From Hippopus hippopus (taxonomy: Eukaryota; Mollusca; Bivalvia; Cardiida; Cardiidae), in assembly GCA_946811185.2 (NCBI GenBank), contig OX328103.1, positions 620,001 to 684,000 on the forward strand: DNA of 64,000 nucleotides. Reading direction: 5' to 3'. A model generated the notes under the pieces. It saw nothing but the letters and a program-made list of their open reading frames with translations. It was not told the DNA's origin and searched no databases. Each line of letters opens with the position of its first letter. Within the stretch, counting starts at the first letter, position 1. Shown one piece after another: positions 44,614-56,106 of this stretch. The position numbers and the translations under genes are program-made.

Positions 44614-46028
44614 ATGCTCGAATCAAAGTTTTTTACCCAGAAGAAAAAATCCATTATTCAAATTGGCAATCATGACCAACTATGTTTTGCAAGAGCCGTT
44701 GTTGTGGGAATTTGCTACAGTGAACGTGAAAACACCGGGGCATGGAATAGAAAATGGGATCGTATTTGTCGTTCAAACCGCCCTCTTCAAAAGACTGAAG
44801 CTGAGAAATTGTTGAATGAAGCTGGAGTTTCACCAACACAACCTGTAGGAATTGACGAATACAAAAAAATTCAAGCATTCTTGTATGAAAAAGGCTATGT
44901 CATTAAAGTTCATCAACAGCATTCAAAAGTGGGAAAAAATATTTGAACATCCAGAAGTGAAAACCAATAGTAAGATCATACATTTGTAGTTTCATCAAAA
45001 CCATTATGACTACATCAAATCTATCAAAGTTTTTTTGTTGTGGATATTATTGTGAGTTCTGTGATGTGGGTTACTCTCACCGGGAAAGTCATGCTTGTTC
45101 AATTATCTGCAAAGGTTGTTACCGCAAAGGAAAATGTCCATCAGATTCAAAAGAATATGTTTGCAGTTATTGCAGTAGACGATTTTTTAGTGCTAAATGC
45201 TTTGAAAATCACAGAATTGTTCAAGGTAGAGAAAAGAAATCCATTTGTGAATTAGTGAAACTCTGTTCAAAATGTGGTGTGCAATATCTTGTCAGAAAGA
45301 AAAATCATGTTTGCAATGGAAAGAAAAGGTGTCATATCTGTAAGAAAATTGTTAACTTTTTTTATCGATGCTATATTCAGCCTTACCAAAGTAAGTTGAA
45401 CCATGACAGCGATGACGAGACGAGTTCTTCTGTAGTCAAAAAACCACAGTTTATTTTCTTTGATTTTGAATGCAAACAAGACACAGGTGTACACATCCCG
45501 AATTATTGTATTGCACACAGAGCATGTGATGAATGTATCGATAAATCACTTGATTTTCATTGTTCTACATGCAGTGAATTTGAAGAGGGTAGGGAAGTTA
45601 TTTTTCAAGGTGAAGAAACTTTAAGTCAATTTTGCAAGTGGCTCTTTTCGAAACATCATAAAGGAGTCACGGCTATTGCCCATAATTTCAAAGGTTATGA
45701 CGGTCAGTTCATTCTTGGCTATATTGTCAAAGTTGGGTTAAAACTTCCAAAATTGATCATGAATGGAAACAATATTATGAAGTTAGAACTGAATGGTGTA
45801 CGTCTGGTCGATTCTTTCAATTTCATGAGCTTTGGTTTGGCAAAATTTCCAGCCATATTTGGTCTTCAAGAAAATAAAAAAGGTTACTTTCCTCACTGGG
45901 CAAATACAGATGAATTTTGGAGTTACATTGGACCTTACTTGGATATGTCTTATTACAAACCCGCCCAAAGACTTGTTCTGTCTACATTTTTTCCCATACA
46001 ACGGGTCATAACTTTTTTGCTATATTAG
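44614..46028 (+). pseudogene. family B DNA polymerase, N-terminal and exonuclease part, cut by the right arm
   Basis: The start at 44614 follows the duplicated promoter. The first 110 codons match the N-terminal domain of transposon PolB proteins (DQLCFARAVVVGI). A stop at 44944-44946, a further stop near 44986 and a frame change near 45030 break it. The second frame (45006-46028) has several CxxC pairs (zinc-binding N-terminal region), exonuclease motif FDFEC (about 45462-45473) and AHNFKGYDGQFIL (about 45677-45715). Homology stops at 45963, exactly where the right arm begins, so the last 21 codons are arm sequence. No polymerase active-site motifs follow. Reading direction is toward the arm. 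Confidence 0.85.
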
Positions 46029-46074
46029 CATGAAACGTAGCATGGAAAAAAATGTATGTGATTTCTGTCAGATC

Positions 46075-46226
46075 CGAGCTCTTTAAAAAATTTTCAATCC
46101 TCAGTAAACGTATAAAGCTCGGCGTTATTTTCATACATTCACCATTTTTTGACTCTCAGCTAACGATCACTTCGAAAACGGTATCAATATTCGGAAGCAG
46201 TATCAATATTCGGAAGCAGTATCAAT
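46075..46226 (+). promoter_or_regulatory. leader/TATA cassette in right arm
   Basis: TATAAA at 46111-46116, leader with two cggaagcagtatcaatatt units, and ATG at 46227. Confidence 0.65.
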
Positions 46227-46391
46227 ATGGAGGAGATAAATTATCAACTACGTGAGGCTCTCCAAGAATATCTAAATGCAGGTCAACAGTTATTACAACT
46301 AAACACTCATTTCGTAGGAGAGGAGGAACAAAACCAACTACAACGTATAACACAGCCATACAAAGATCTCGGCGGAAGATTAGTTCGGTAA
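46227..46391 (+). CDS. short ORF in right arm (54 aa)
   Basis: Exact mirror of 41027-41191, with the same start logic. Just after it, a second tiny frame from 46399 encodes a CPIC..CC fragment that resembles the start of a zinc finger and then stops, so the region may be the relic of a longer gene now fused to the array. Confidence 0.45.
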   Translation: MEEINYQLREALQEYLNAGQQLLQLNTHFVGEEEQNQLQRITQPYKDLGGRLVR

Positions 46392-46680
46392 TGGAGCAAT
46401 GGTAATCAGAAAAAGAGTTGAAGCATGCCCCATTTGCCAAGCGAATTTCGGATGCTGTCATTAGAAGTGGAAAAAACAACGTGAGACGAAAAAACACAGC
46501 CTCCAAAACAAAACAGCCCTTTTCAGGGCTAACCCAACAGTTCTTTTCAGAGCTAACCCAACAGTCCTTTTCAGGACTAACCATTTACCACGAAAGTTCT
46601 ATCTTCAAATTGTCATTTCTTCAAATTGTCAAACTTCTTTCTTTTAGAAGAGTTACACTCCGAAGAGTAAAAAAACTCAG

Positions 46681-49600
46681 AAAAAGTCTAAGTCCAACTC
46701 AGTGCTCAGGCTTTTAGAGAGAAAATTCATTCATAGATGCAGAAAAAAATCAGAAAGACTAAGTCCAACTCAGTGATATAGGGACAAATTCCTTTTAGAA
46801 AAGAGAATTCATTCATAGGGTAAAAAAAGTCTATGTTCAACTCAATGGTTAGGCATTTAGAAAAGAGAATTCATTCATAGATGTAGAAAAAAGTCTAAGT
46901 CCAACTCAGTGATTTAGGGACAAATTCCTTTTAGAAAAGAAAAATCATTCATAGATGCAGAAAAAAGACTAAGTCCAACTCAGTGGTCAGGCTTTTAGAA
47001 AGAAAATCATTCATAGGGTAAAAAAAAGTCTATGTTCAACTCAATGGTTAGGCATTTAGAAAAGAGAATTCATTCATAGATGTAGAAAAAAGTCTAAGTC
47101 CAACTCAGTGATATAGGGACAAATTCCTTTTAGAAAAGAAAAATCATCCATAGATGCAGAAAAAAGACTAAGTCCAACTCAGCGCTCAGTCTTTTAGAGA
47201 AATCATTCATAGGGTAAAAAAGTCTAAGTTCAACTCAATGATTAGGCAATTAGAAAAGAGAATTCATTCATAGGTGAAAAAACTAAGTACAACTCACTGA
47301 TATAGGGACAAATTCCTTTTAGAGAGAAAAATCATCCATAGGGTGAAAAAAGACTAAGTCCAACTCAGTGGTCAGGCTTTTAGAAAGAAAATCATTCATA
47401 GGGTAAAAAAAAGTCTATGTTCAACTCAATGGTTAGGCATTTAGAAAAGAGAATTCATTCATAGATGTAGAAAAAAGTCTAAGTCCAACTCAGTGATATA
47501 GGGACAAATTCCTTTTAGAAAAGAAAAATCATCCATAGATGCAGAAAAAAGACTAAGTCCAACTCAGCGCTCAGTCTTTTAGAGAAATCATTCATAGGGT
47601 AAAAAAGTCTAAGTTCAACTCAATGATTAGGCAATTAGAAAAGAGAATTCATTCATAGGTGAAAAAACTAAGTACAACTCACTGATATAGGGACAAATTC
47701 CTTTTAGAGAGAAAAATCATCCATAGGGTGAAAAAACTAAGTCCAACTCAGTGGTCAGGCTTTTAGAAAGAAAATCATTCATAGGGTAAAAAAAGTCTAT
47801 GTTCAACTCAATGTCCAGGCATTTAGAAAGAGAAATCATTCATAGGTGAAAAAACTAAGTACAACTCACTGATATAGGGACAAATTCCTTTTAGAGAGAA
47901 AAATCATTCATAGGATGAAAAAAGCTAAGTTCAACTCAATGGCCAAACATTTAGAGAGAAGAAATCATCCATAGATAAGAAAAAAGTCTAAGTCCAACTC
48001 ACTGATATAGGGACAAATTCCTTTTAGAGAGAAAAAATCATTCATAGATAAGAAAAAAGTCTAAGTCCAACTCAGTGGTCAGGCTTTTAGAAAGAAAATC
48101 ATTCATAGGGTAAAAAAAGTCTATGTTCAACTCAATGTCCAGGCATTTAGAAAGAGAAATCACCCATAATTGCAGAAAAAGACTAAGTCCAACTCACTGA
48201 TATAGGGACAAATTCCTTTTAGAGAGAAAAAATCATTCATAGGATGAAAAAAGCTAAGTTCAACTCAATGGCCAAACATTTAGAGAGAAGAAATCATCCA
48301 TAGATAAGAAAAAAGTCTAAGTCCAACTCACTGATATAGGGACAAATTCCTTTTAGAGAGAAAAAATCATTCATAGATAAGAAAAAAGTCTAAGTCCAAC
48401 TCAGTGGTCAGGCTTTTAGAAAGAAAATCATTCATAGGGTAAAAAAAGTCTATGTTCAACTCACTGATATAGGGACAAATTCCTTTTAGAGAGAAAAAAT
48501 CATCCATAATTGCAGAAAAAAACTAAGTCCAACTCAATATCCAGACATTTAGAAAGAAAATTCATTCATAGGGTAAAAAATGTCTAAGTTCAACTCAATG
48601 GTCAGGCTTTTAGAAAGAGAGAAAATCATTCATAGGGTGAAAAAACTAAGTCCAACTCAATGGTCAGGCTTTTAGAGAAAAATCATTCATAGGTGAAGAA
48701 AAAAACTAAGTCCAACTCAATGGTCAGGCTTTTAGAAAGAAAATCATTCATAGGGTAAAAAAAAGTCTATGTTCAACTCACTGATATAGGGACAAATTCC
48801 TTTTAGAGAGAAAAAATCATTCATAATTGCAGAAAAAGACTAAGTCCAACTCAATGTCCAGACATTTAGAAAGAAAATTCATTCATAGGGTAAAAAAAAG
48901 TCTATGCTCAACTCAATGGTTAGACATTTAGAAAAGAGAATTCATTCATAATTGCAGAAAAAGTCTAAGTCCAACTCAATGTCCAGACATTTAGAAAGAA
49001 AAATCATTCATAGATGCAGAAAAAAGACTAAGTCCAACTCAGTGGTCAGGCTTTTAGAAAGAAAATCATTCATAGGGTAAAAAAAAGTCTATGTTCAACT
49101 CAGTGCTCAGACATTTAGAAAGAAAAATCATACATAGGTGAAGAAAAAACTAAGTCCAACTCAATGGTCAGGCTTTTAGAAAGAGAGAGAGAAAATCAAT
49201 CATAGGGTGAAAAAAACTAAGTCCAACTCAGTGATATAGGGATAAATTCCTTTTAGAGAGAAAAAATCATACATAGGTGAAGAAAAACTAAGTCCAACTC
49301 AATGATCAGGCTTTTAGAAAGAGAGAAAATCATTCATAGGGGAAAAAAGCTAAGACCAACTCAGTGATATAAGATAAATTTCCTTTTAGAAAAGAGAAAT
49401 CAATCATAGAGATGCAGAAAAAAGTCTAAGTCCAACCCAGTGCTCAGTCTTTTAGAAAGAAAAATCATTCATAGGGTAAAAAAAGACTAAGTCCAACTCA
49501 ATGGTCAACCTTTTAGAAAGAGAGAAAATCATTCATAGGGGAAAAAAGCTAAGACCAACTCAGTGATATAAGATAAATTTCCTTTTAGAAAAGAGAAATC

Positions 49601-49708
49601 ATTCATAGAGATGCTGAAAAAAGTCTAAGTCCAACTCAATGGTCAGGCAATTAGAAAGAAAAAAATCATCCATAGGGTGAAAAAACTAAGTCCAACTCAG
49701 TGATCCGA
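46681..49708. repeat. ~64-bp tandem array, right arm
   Basis: Inverted counterpart of 38095-40737, estimated about 47 units from its length. The plus strand reads ctaagtccaactca cores. Confidence 0.9.
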
Positions 49709-49990
49709 CCATTTTTTACCCAGCCTGTCAGTCATAAGATCTGCACTTTGAATGCTAAATCCCTCTCAGGGTAGAGAGCCTGGGAAAAACTCCCCCCCTT
49801 TTCCCTTTTTTGCAAAAAATTCCGCTCAGGGACGGGAGCCTGGGGCATTTTTGTCCCCAGAGTGCCATCCACACGGCCGCCATTTTGAATGCTAAATCCC
49901 TCTCAGGGACGTTACCATACGGACAAAATCTTTCGGGGACAGCATATAGGGACACATTTTTTGTCAGGGACGGTGATATACGGCGCTCAG

Positions 49991-50044
49991 GGACGTTACC
50001 ATACGGACACACTCAGGCCGGAGTGTGTCCGTATGGTAACGTCC
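49991..50044. repeat. terminal hairpin, right end
   Basis: Mirror of the left terminal hairpin, with the same 24-bp arms and loop aggccg. Confidence 0.95.
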
Positions 50045-50053
50045 TTTACTACT

Positions 50054-50165
50054 CATAGACGACAAATTATATAAGTCTTTAAGAATGTTGTTTGTCTTTT
50101 AAAAGGTAGAAAACATTATCGAAAAAGGAGAAAATGCTGTAAACACAGCATCGTTCAGTTATATT
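50054..50165. repeat. family B MITE, right piece, split by the giant element
   Basis: Begins with CATAGA (second target duplication), then cgacaaat, ggtagaaaacattatcgaaa, aaggagaaaatgctg: the family B continuation of 37676-37749. Confidence 0.75.
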
Positions 50166-50541
50166 TAGACTATTCAAAGTCAAATAAACTATGTTTTTTT
50201 TTATTATATTCGTTTGATTTTGTATCCCTTAATTATCTTGGTAAGTATCAAACCGTTTGTCATTGTAAATTCCTGTTTTCCGGTACAAAAAGTGATAACT
50301 CTTCAGACTTAATGATTGATCTTGGTGTTTAAGGTTATGACCAATGTGTTTTATATAAAGCATGAACAAAGTATCTTTTTTTTTATGTGTGTCAACATTT
50401 TACCATTTTAACACAGGGGGGTGGGGGGGGTAGGTATGGAAGTTTTGGCAATCTTGTCAAAAAACTACAAAATTTTGTGTTTATTTCTTGATTTGTCCTT
50501 CTTCTTGTTCATTCACATCATCTCGGCACCTGAAAATTAAT
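50166..50541. other. AT-rich spacer
   Basis: No gene; a g-rich run at 50415-50430. Confidence 0.5.
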
Positions 50542-50784
50542 GAGCCTTGCTTTGGAAAAAGGGTGTTTAATGTATCTTTGTGATGCATTATTCATAGCAA
50601 GTCGTCACACAATTAGGGATCCATAAAATCCATTTCGTCTGACAACTTACTAGATATGGAGTCAGACTGGTTTAAAATAAGATAAGGTTTCGACCCATCT
50701 GAGCCTGAGCAGTCTGCACATGCTGAAATGGGTCGGTATTTCCTTCAGAAGCATTGAGCCGCCCTTTTCACAAAGCATGGCTCA
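50542..50784. repeat. family A MITE, diverged
   Basis: gagccttgctttggaaaaag, tagggatccataa, degenerate core, end cacaaagcatggctc. Confidence 0.75.
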
Positions 50785-51099
50785 TTTTTATGAGGGTATC
50801 GGGACTTAGTCTATAGAAGTTTCTCTGTGAAATTTTATCGCAAACATACTTCTCATGGATTCATACTGCGCCTTTGTCAATTATGGGTCATTTATCTTTA
50901 GCACAGTCGAGCAATAAATGGCCATCATAGCCCTCTTGCTTTATTTTTTAACTTCTCACAAAGAAGCTATCATTAGCCAGCTTCTCTTGAATTTATGATG
51001 AATGAACTTGTTATGTTGTTCGACTTATCGGTTGAGCTCTGAACTGTTGTTGAGAAGAACGTTTCTCCTGAAAAAAAAAATCCGAAACGAAATCTTTTT

Positions 51100-51205
51100 C
51101 TCCAAATTTTTCCAAACTTGAAAGTAACACAACTTCTGATTGGCTAAACCATTCGGTTTAGCCAATCAGAAGTTGTGTTACTTTCAAAGTTGAAAAATTA
51201 TCGAG
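51100..51205. repeat. palindrome, near-perfect ~40-bp arms
   Basis: ttgaaagtaacacaacttct gattggctaaacc and its complement meet at a 2-4 base centre (about 51151). The related diverged copy is at 16375-16450. Confidence 0.9.
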
Positions 51206-51360
51206 AATAAGACTAAGAATGTTCTAAGGAATAGTTGGTGAATACGTACCCTGCAGATTTTCGCATTCTCTTTCAAGGCTATCTTTGCGGATGAATACAT
51301 GGATTATCGATTTTTTTTTTACGGATGAAAAAAACTTGTTGCAATTTAATATAGTTTTAA

Positions 51361-52765
51361 GGTAGTAGACCCCTAATGGAAAACGGCTATTTCCACTATA
51401 TTATTATCCTACAGAATTTGCTATGATTAAAAATGAGTATTATTGGTGTCCGACGAATCACCGAAATACCACCGAAACACCGAAATACCCGTATTTTTTT
51501 AGTTAATACGATAACTGAAGTTGTGGTTTTTGACCAAATTGTAATTTCATTTATGAAGGAGGGTTAGTGTTAAACCTAATGTCAAAATAGCAACACGTTA
51601 TTGAGGCCCGCCGTGAAGAATGTGCACCGGAATAGCCTACCGTGCTGTAAATGTCCACTGAAATACCCACTCCACGAACTAAAATTGGTCAATTCAGGGA
51701 TTATACCTCCGCAATCTCCCTTCAGTTGTTTTTGTACAAGATTGATGTGTCTGAAATTTATCCATAAGTATGCTAGAAAAAATAGCTTTCCATTTTTAAG
51801 TTGGAAAATATGAGATAAAAAGTCACCAAATTAGAAAACCGGCAGCCATTTTGAATGTTTAGTTAGCACGGCACCAGGCGTAAATTGATAAGACAATTAC
51901 AATTTCGCCGGTAAGATTATAAATATAACCATATTACTTTAAAAATAACAAGGACAAACCTACATATTAAACAAATTTGAATATGTTAGCCGAACATTTA
52001 TGATCGCTTCACTTTAACAGAACAGAAGAGAACAGAACGTGCCGAGAAACTTGTGTGTTTGTCGGATCAGAGACTTACATCATGTAATGTCTGACTGGGT
52101 CTCACCGTCTACTTATTTCGCAAATGAAGTGGATTAGCGCTCTCTTTTGTGTGTGTTTATCATTCAAAAGAAATATAAGTGATAATTTCAAATTGATAAA
52201 TCTTCGGTCTAGATTGTCGTCATCGAGATCGGGTATTTCGGTGTGTAACAGGTCAGGCACGCGAGTGTTTTGGTGATTGTTCTCAACGTAAATCAATGAT
52301 CAGTGTATACTAACAGCATCACTCTTCTCAATAATGATTAACACTTTGATTAAGTATGTTTTCTGAAAAAGAAAAGAAAGAAAAGAATCCTGCATACTTT
52401 TGTCAGTTATTTGAACCCAACAATTAAAAAATACGGGTATTTCGGTGTTTCGGTGGTATTTCGGTATTTCGGTGATTCGTTGGACCGGTACTTAACCGAG
52501 CCACTTTTTCCTTTTTTTTTTCCTTCTTAGAATTATCATTTATATATCTAAAACCACTATATTCTCATTGCAAAGGGAGATAATAATTACCTCCCTTTTT
52601 TAGGAATCTAACAAAAGTATCAACAAATAATTTCAAAATAGACATCAAAGGAATTTCTGATTGGTTAAAAGTGTGCAAAAATATAATATCAGTATAAATC
52701 TTTATTTATTAACTAACAAGCAATTTTATTCCATGTTGCACTAGAAGCGTTAGGGGTCTACTACC
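51361..52765. mobile_element. 1.4-kb TTAA-flanked element with nested inverted repeats
   Basis: TIRs ggtagtagacccctaa / ttaggggtctactacc are flanked by TTAA at 51357-51360 and 52766-52769. Inside, a second inverted repeat (51448-51503 versus 52430-52493) is built from caccgaaatac units. No transposase ORF. TTAA duplication is characteristic of piggyBac-type elements; the class is inference. Confidence 0.8.
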
Positions 52766-52993
52766 TTAACTCTTTACCAAACGACAAAATTTTGGACTTG
52801 TCCAAATTGAAAGCATTTGCAGACGACAAAATAAACGTGACTCAAAAATTGAAACTTGACTTCAGAAGAGAAGAAAACATTGTGGGAAAAGGAGAAAATG
52901 CTGTTACCAGCATTTTCTCCTTTTTCCACAATGTTTTCAGAAGGCTTCTTCCTCTGGGTCGTAAAAACCGGGGATTGTTTGGTAAAGGGTTAA
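52766..52993. repeat. family B MITE, full length, TTAA shared with previous element
   Basis: TTAA, ctctttaccaaacgac, perfect family features, ggtaaaggg, TTAA (52990-52993). 228 bp. The left TTAA is also the right flank of the 1.4-kb element. Confidence 0.9.
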
Positions 52994-53454
52994 GTTGCTT
53001 TATCTATTTTCATGTTCATTCATTAGATGAAAATTTACAGCAATTACTCAGCTGGGGTTTACCTCGGATCAACACAAAACTTTTTTTCTTACGGACTAAT
53101 GGTTTACCCTTGACTATTTTCAGGGCACCCTTTACAACATTCTTTCTTTGTTTTGGAATTTGAATTTGAGGAAAAATAGCCACTTCATTTAAACTCTACG
53201 ATATATGGTCATTGTTTCGTCTGGTCCTGTGAAAACAATGGAGGCGGTTTCTTTTCTATAAAAATAAAAGCAAATTACGCTACGCAAGTTTTTTGTACGC
53301 TGACCCTGAAAATGCAAAAACAAACGAAGCTGGGTATATTGTAAACATCTGTAGACTGTAACTATAGTAGGTTCGTGTGATGTGGAGCCTACTTTCCAGC
53401 ACCAATCGGTCTTTAAACTTTTTACATGCGCAGGGCAAACACCACGTGCTTTTA
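52994..53454. other. spacer without recognised gene
   Basis: Nothing supported. Confidence 0.5.
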
Positions 53455-53790
53455 CGGACAGTGTAGATCAGGATCAGACTGCAATAATGGAGACTATTGG
53501 GTAGAACAAAAATTTGTTGGAGAAAGTAGATACAGATCAGACTCGCCTTTATTATTTAAGAAATAATGGACTAGAATAAATGTTACACCGGACAGTGTGG
53601 ATCAAGATCAGACTGGAAGGAATATGCAATTTTGAAGACAATTGGGACCAAAAAAATAAGAGTTTTCCTCGGAAAGTGTTGATCAAGATCAGACTGCACC
53701 TAATGTGCAGTCTGATCTTGATCTACACTATCATTTGAAATTTTTATGGTCCTTTAGTCTTCAAAATTGCTTCAAAATGGACATCTGTCT
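53455..53790. repeat. family C half-arm cluster with foldback
   Basis: The gtagatca-gatcagactg arm appears four times in direct orientation (53464, 53528, 53599, 53680). The last is followed by its inverted partner, and gcaattttgaagacaattgg (about 53627) is inverted at 53748-53775, giving a longer foldback. Confidence 0.7.
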
Positions 53791-54260
53791 CCCGACTGAA
53801 AATCGGTTTCATTAATTTTCAGGCGTAAGCTTTCAAATTGCTGAATGAATATAAAAACATACACGCGGTCATTGTGTTTTATAACTTGTACCTAACAACC
53901 GGCTTATGTAAGTTTCTAACGTTTGCAGCGAGATTTCGTGTGCGTAAAGTAGCCAGTCGCTGTTTATAAAGTGCTCCATTCATACCCCACCTGAGTCAAT
54001 CGTTGTAGCTAGGTGTTGTAGTAAACTGGAATTAATATTTTTAAGGAAATATTTTTAAAAATTCAGGTAAGAATAGTATTCTATTTTATTGTTGTGAGAA
54101 TATTGGTTCTTTAATTGATATAATAGGAGATTTTTTTTTCAGCATTTTTGCGTCCGTAATTGACGTTCATTTTTGTGCTTTGCGCGTTACTGTATTTACC
54201 CACGTGGTGCACTAGTATTGCGTAAGGTTTGGGGAACTCATGTAAACAGTATAAACACTA
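53791..54260. other. spacer without recognised gene
   Basis: AT-rich; nothing supported. Confidence 0.5.
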
Positions 54261-54694
54261 TTAACACTTTACCACACAATCACTTCTAACGGTCCTGCTT
54301 GATTGATTGCTTTATTGATTGATTGATTGATTGATTATATGATGTCTATCGCCGTTTTCAACATTATTTCAATAATACCACGGCGTCCAGTGCACCAATC
54401 CATGTTCTCCTGGAGTTTCTTTTACCAGTATGCCGCACAATATTCTTTCCAAGCCACTGGCTGCTTTCCAACATAACCTTTGTCAAAACAATGGTCTAAC
54501 GACCCTGAGAAGGACAGCTTTTGAAAACACTGTGGGAAAAGGAGAAAATGCTGGTAACAAGTATTTTCTCCTTTTCCCACAATGTGTTCTGCCCAATAAT
54601 TGACAGATTTCATCGTTTAAGTTACATTTAAGTTGTCGTCTACTCTACACATGCTACAACTTGACAAGGCGATTTTTTCGTCAAGTAAAGGGTT
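54261..54694. repeat. family B MITE interrupted by a SINE
   Basis: TTAACACTTTACCACACAAT at the left. It resumes after the SINE with gaccctgagaaggacagctt, centre tgctggtaacaagtatt and right end gtcaagtaaaggg. Confidence 0.8.
54298..54494 (-). mobile_element. 5'-truncated SINE with target duplication
   Basis: Minus-strand SINE body with a (gatt)n tail, flanked by ctaacggtcctg and ctaacgaccctg, an imperfect ~12-bp target duplication inside the family B copy. Confidence 0.75.
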
Positions 54695-54882
54695 GGTAAT
54701 TGATCTAGATACTGATGCGAGAAGATGGAAAACATACCTGTAAGTTAAAAAACTCGAAAACCTATCTAGCTGATCCAAGTTAAAGCTGAAATCAACTTTT
54801 TCGTTAAAATCTGACAAGTTTATTACATGCCATTATCGGCGCATCTTTCTGTCCGGCTAGTGCATCTAATTTATTCTTGTCA

Positions 54883-55196
54883 AGCCCTGGTAGCTCAGTC
54901 GGTAGCGTACAGAACTCAAAGAACAGGGAGTTGGGTTGGATCCCCGGCTCGGCCGATTTCCTTCCGAGGATTGATGATAGTCTTTGCGACAGGATTCATT
55001 CCTGTCTCACCGCTGACCACTGTTTCGACGATGGTTATGTGGGAAAGCAGCCAATGGCTTGGAAGGAATATTGTGATGAGTACTGGTAATAGAAACTCCA
55101 GGAAAGCATGGGTAGGTACATTGGTCGCCGCGATATAACTGAAATAATGTTGAAAACGGCGTCAAACACAATTCAATCAATAATTCAATCAATCAA
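54883..55196 (+). mobile_element. tRNA-derived SINE, full length
   Basis: Head aagccctggtagctcagtcg, box B gggttggatcccc, body gtgggaaagcagccaatggc, 3' end ggcgtcaaacacaattcaat with a (caat)n tail. The best reference copy in the window. Confidence 0.9.
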
Positions 55197-55311
55197 GTTC
55201 AATGCAGCAGAAAACGACATTTTGTGTTCTTCCGGGGAATGTTGAGACCCGGATCAAACCTCGCGTTTGTGTCTGATCTTGATCTGTGGTGAACTTTGTT
55301 GTCCATCTGAA

Positions 55312-55435
55312 CTTTCTGCCAAACGACACAAGCAAAATCAAAGCATTTGCAGATAACAAAATAATTGTGACTCATAAATTGAAATGTGATATTTGAAATG
55401 TAGAAAACATGGTGGAAAAAGGAGAAAATGCTGGT
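55312..55435. repeat. family B MITE fragment
   Basis: ttctgccaaacgacacaagc, aagcatttgcagataac, gagaaaatgctggtt. Confidence 0.65.
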
Positions 55436-55463
55436 TGACGGACACATGAAAAACTAGCCTAAA

Positions 55464-55679
55464 CCTATAATATAAAATCCCGAGTTTTAACTACCCTGAT
55501 GATGAAAGCTATTGAAAATATTGTTGGAAAAAGTGAAAATGCTGGTTACAGCATTTTTTCCCTTTTTCTCACAATGTTTTCGTACGTTTCAAAGAAAAAT
55601 TCCACACCTAATTCGTTTTCCTACAATTATTTACATTTTAACGAAAAGTCTAGAATTTTGTAATGCCGTGAAGGGTTAA
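55464..55679. repeat. family B MITE
   Basis: Centre aaatgctggttacagcattt, right end gccgtgaaggg then TTAA (55676-55679). Confidence 0.75.
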
Positions 55680-56040
55680 ATTCATTTACGAGTAAGCTGA
55701 CCGTAACCTTATCGTTTGATATATGCTATATTTATGCGACGAACTTTGTATATTTTATTTTCACGACAAAATCGTCATTCTTTTTCTCTGTCCTACGACG
55801 ACCTGGTCTTTCCCATAAACTCATTTCCCTTTTGTCCGTGATAATAAATCACACATTTTCGTTCATTTGCTTTTTTTAATGTCCACGTAGATAAAGAACA
55901 GAACAGAACAGACTGTTGCTTTTCTCGTTTTATGATGTTTTAACCCTCACATTTTCTTACGTTGTATGATGTTAAGTTGCAAAATTTTCTAAAATATGTA
56001 TTTATCTGTTACAAGTCATAATTACCTGATGTACACAACT
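55680..56040. other. AT-rich spacer
   Basis: Nothing supported. Confidence 0.5.
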
Positions 56041-56059
56041 AAGCATTTGTCAAGCTGTC

Positions 56060-56061
<2 letters not shown>

Positions 56062-56106
<45 letters not shown>

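Larger units (their letters stand above)
37750..50053. mobile_element. 12.3-kb Polinton-derived element with 3.7/4.1-kb terminal inverted repeats
   Basis: Both ends read AGTAGTAAAGGACGTTACC inward. The left arm is 37750-41454 and the right arm 45964-50053. Flanking CATAGA at 37744-37749 and 50054-50059 is a 6-bp target duplication. Six-bp duplications, an AG start and a family B DNA polymerase are established traits of Polinton/Maverick elements; kilobase arms made mostly of a tandem array are not. The 4.5-kb core has two intact ORFs and broken polymerase pieces. Integrase, ATPase, protease and capsid genes are absent, so the copy was probably moved in trans. The arms read the same wherever compared, apart from a 385-bp length difference, suggesting recent insertion. 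Confidence 0.9.
45964..50053. repeat. right terminal inverted repeat arm
   Basis: Reverse complement of the left arm, 385 bp longer because of about six extra array units. It replaces the 3' half of the polymerase gene at its inner edge. Confidence 0.95.

Noticed and set aside
37750..50053. Assembly artefact creating the long inverted repeat
   Set aside because: Kept as a caution only: a unique 6-bp flanking duplication, a split MITE on both sides and unequal arrays argue for a real insertion.
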